Shown here piece by piece: positions 63,476 to 64,000 of a DNA stretch of 64,000 bases. The position numbers and the translations under genes are program-made. This DNA is from Planctomycetaceae bacterium. Its GTDB lineage: Bacteria; Planctomycetota; Phycisphaerae; Tepidisphaerales; Tepidisphaeraceae. The notes beneath the pieces were generated by a model, which made no database searches, was not told the DNA's origin, and saw only the letters and a program-made list of their open reading frames with translations. The stretch's first letter is position 1. Each line of letters opens with the position of its first letter. Location of the stretch: NCBI GenBank assembly GCA_027487775.1, contig JAIYCY010000025.1:115692-179691 (forward strand), in the 5' to 3' direction.

Positions 63476-64000
63476 TCAATCCTCTGCCGTTTCGTAGCGA
63501 TCTTTTGCGTTCACCAAAGGCCTGACACGCTCTGGCGCGAGGCCGTCGATCGATGTTTCGTCGCCCAGCAGATGCGCTTTCCAAAACAGCGTCGTCAGTA
63601 CGCGCAACTGTTCGTGCCATGCGGGATATCGATCATTCCGCACCACCCGCCCGTCCCCTCCGCCATAGACCGAATGATCTCCATCCTCAAAGACCAGAAG
63701 ATATCGCGGGCTCCCCGCGCCATGCTCAAAGGGCTTCACGCGTGATTCTGGCGTTTGTCCGCCGATCGGGGCATCGTCTTTCGTCCCCGTGAAGTGAAAC
63801 ATCGGCAGGTCCATCGCTCCGAACGTCCAGTCCAGATCTGTCGCACGCTCCGGCACGCTGGGGCTGAACGCCACTGCCGCGTCGATGCGTTCTTCGCGAT
63901 ATCGGAGCGTGCGTGCCCGCGTGCCGTATCTGATGCCCGAGACAGCCTGCGTCGTCCCCGCCCCGAAGCTGTGGCCCGCCATCCCCACGCGCTCCAAGTT
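63476..64000 (-). CDS. Alpha/beta hydrolase (platelet-activating-factor acetylhydrolase-like), 5' end cut off
   Basis: The last ~174 codons of a gene entering from the right edge. The nucleophile elbow GHSFG is visible near the beginning (RVGMAGHSFGAGTT), followed by AAVAFSPSVP, the probable acid region MFHFTGTKDDAP and the catalytic His in EDGDHSVYGGG. This spacing matches PAF-acetylhydrolase/dienelactone-hydrolase-like esterases. N-terminus and signal are outside the window. Confidence 0.82.
   Translation of the reverse strand, partial: NLERVGMAGHSFGAGTTQAVSGIRYGTRARTLRYREERIDAAVAFSPSVPERATDLDWTFGAMDLPMFHFTGTKDDAPIGGQTPESRVKPFEHGAGSPRYLLVFEDGDHSVYGGGDGRVVRNDRYPAWHEQLRVLTTLFWKAHLLGDETSIDGLAPERVRPLVNAKDRYETAED

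Overview
The window reads as an ordinary chromosomal stretch from a high-GC planctomycete, most likely class Phycisphaerae or a relative. The evidence is: two exported proteins with the planctomycete N-terminal LE-x-RRxLL motif, two PEP-CTERM proteins, a TPR/SPINDLY-type glycosyltransferase, a DUF4159 protein with prenyltransferase-like repeats, a fused SecDF, two ClpP paralogues and an atypical sigma-70 factor. murA is present. I found no rRNA, tRNA, CRISPR array, insertion sequence or phage gene. The taxonomic call is inference from gene content, not from a marker search.

Layout. 1-9.8 kb: DUF4159 protein (cut by the left edge), sppA, a 1-kb gene-free stretch with two short tandem-repeat arrays, and a large exported sugar-dehydrogenase-like multidomain protein. 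9.4-17.1 kb: a small membrane protein, murA, a FliN-like protein, a membrane glycosyltransferase, fabF, acpP and the divergent ruvB. 17.2-21.9 kb: a TPR-GT41 protein between two PEP-CTERM proteins. 22.1-25.1 kb: a CPBP protease, then a dehydratase / acyl carrier protein / degenerate dehydratase trio. 25.1-32.3 kb: a compact minus-strand operon holding an FHA-like protein, a flippase-like protein, an RDD protein, a lipoprotein, two small conserved proteins and a cyclodeaminase. 32.3-40.6 kb: response regulator, nucleotide-sugar/polysaccharide genes (rfbF, rfbG, C-methyltransferase, epimerase, PIG-L deacetylase, DUF4910 peptidase, GT-A enzyme) and a TIM-barrel isomerase. 40.6-44.2 kb: lipoprotein, two clpP genes, exported FKBP. 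44.3-51.9 kb: ilvA, sugar epimerase, pyrE, queF, a flavin-binding oxidase, two adjacent sigma factors, dut. 51.9-64 kb: exported protein, secDF, yajC, tgt, redox protein, ABC exporter pair and a partial alpha/beta hydrolase.

How the genes work together. fabF-acpP and the dehydratase trio belong to fatty-acid or related acyl-chain chemistry. rfbF, rfbG, the NovU-type C-methyltransferase and the RmlC-like epimerase together fit synthesis of a CDP-linked branched deoxysugar for the cell surface. yajC-secDF form the ancillary Sec complex, and tgt and queF are both queuosine enzymes.

The most interesting signals are an unusual sigma factor with extra N-terminal helix-turn-helix segments and no Trp pair in region 2; a dehydratase pair flanking an ACP in which one partner has lost the catalytic His; short tandem repeats (13-20 bp period) sitting on or just after several stop codons; a large coiled-coil insertion in SecD; and a promoter whose transcript should start directly with a perfect stem-loop.
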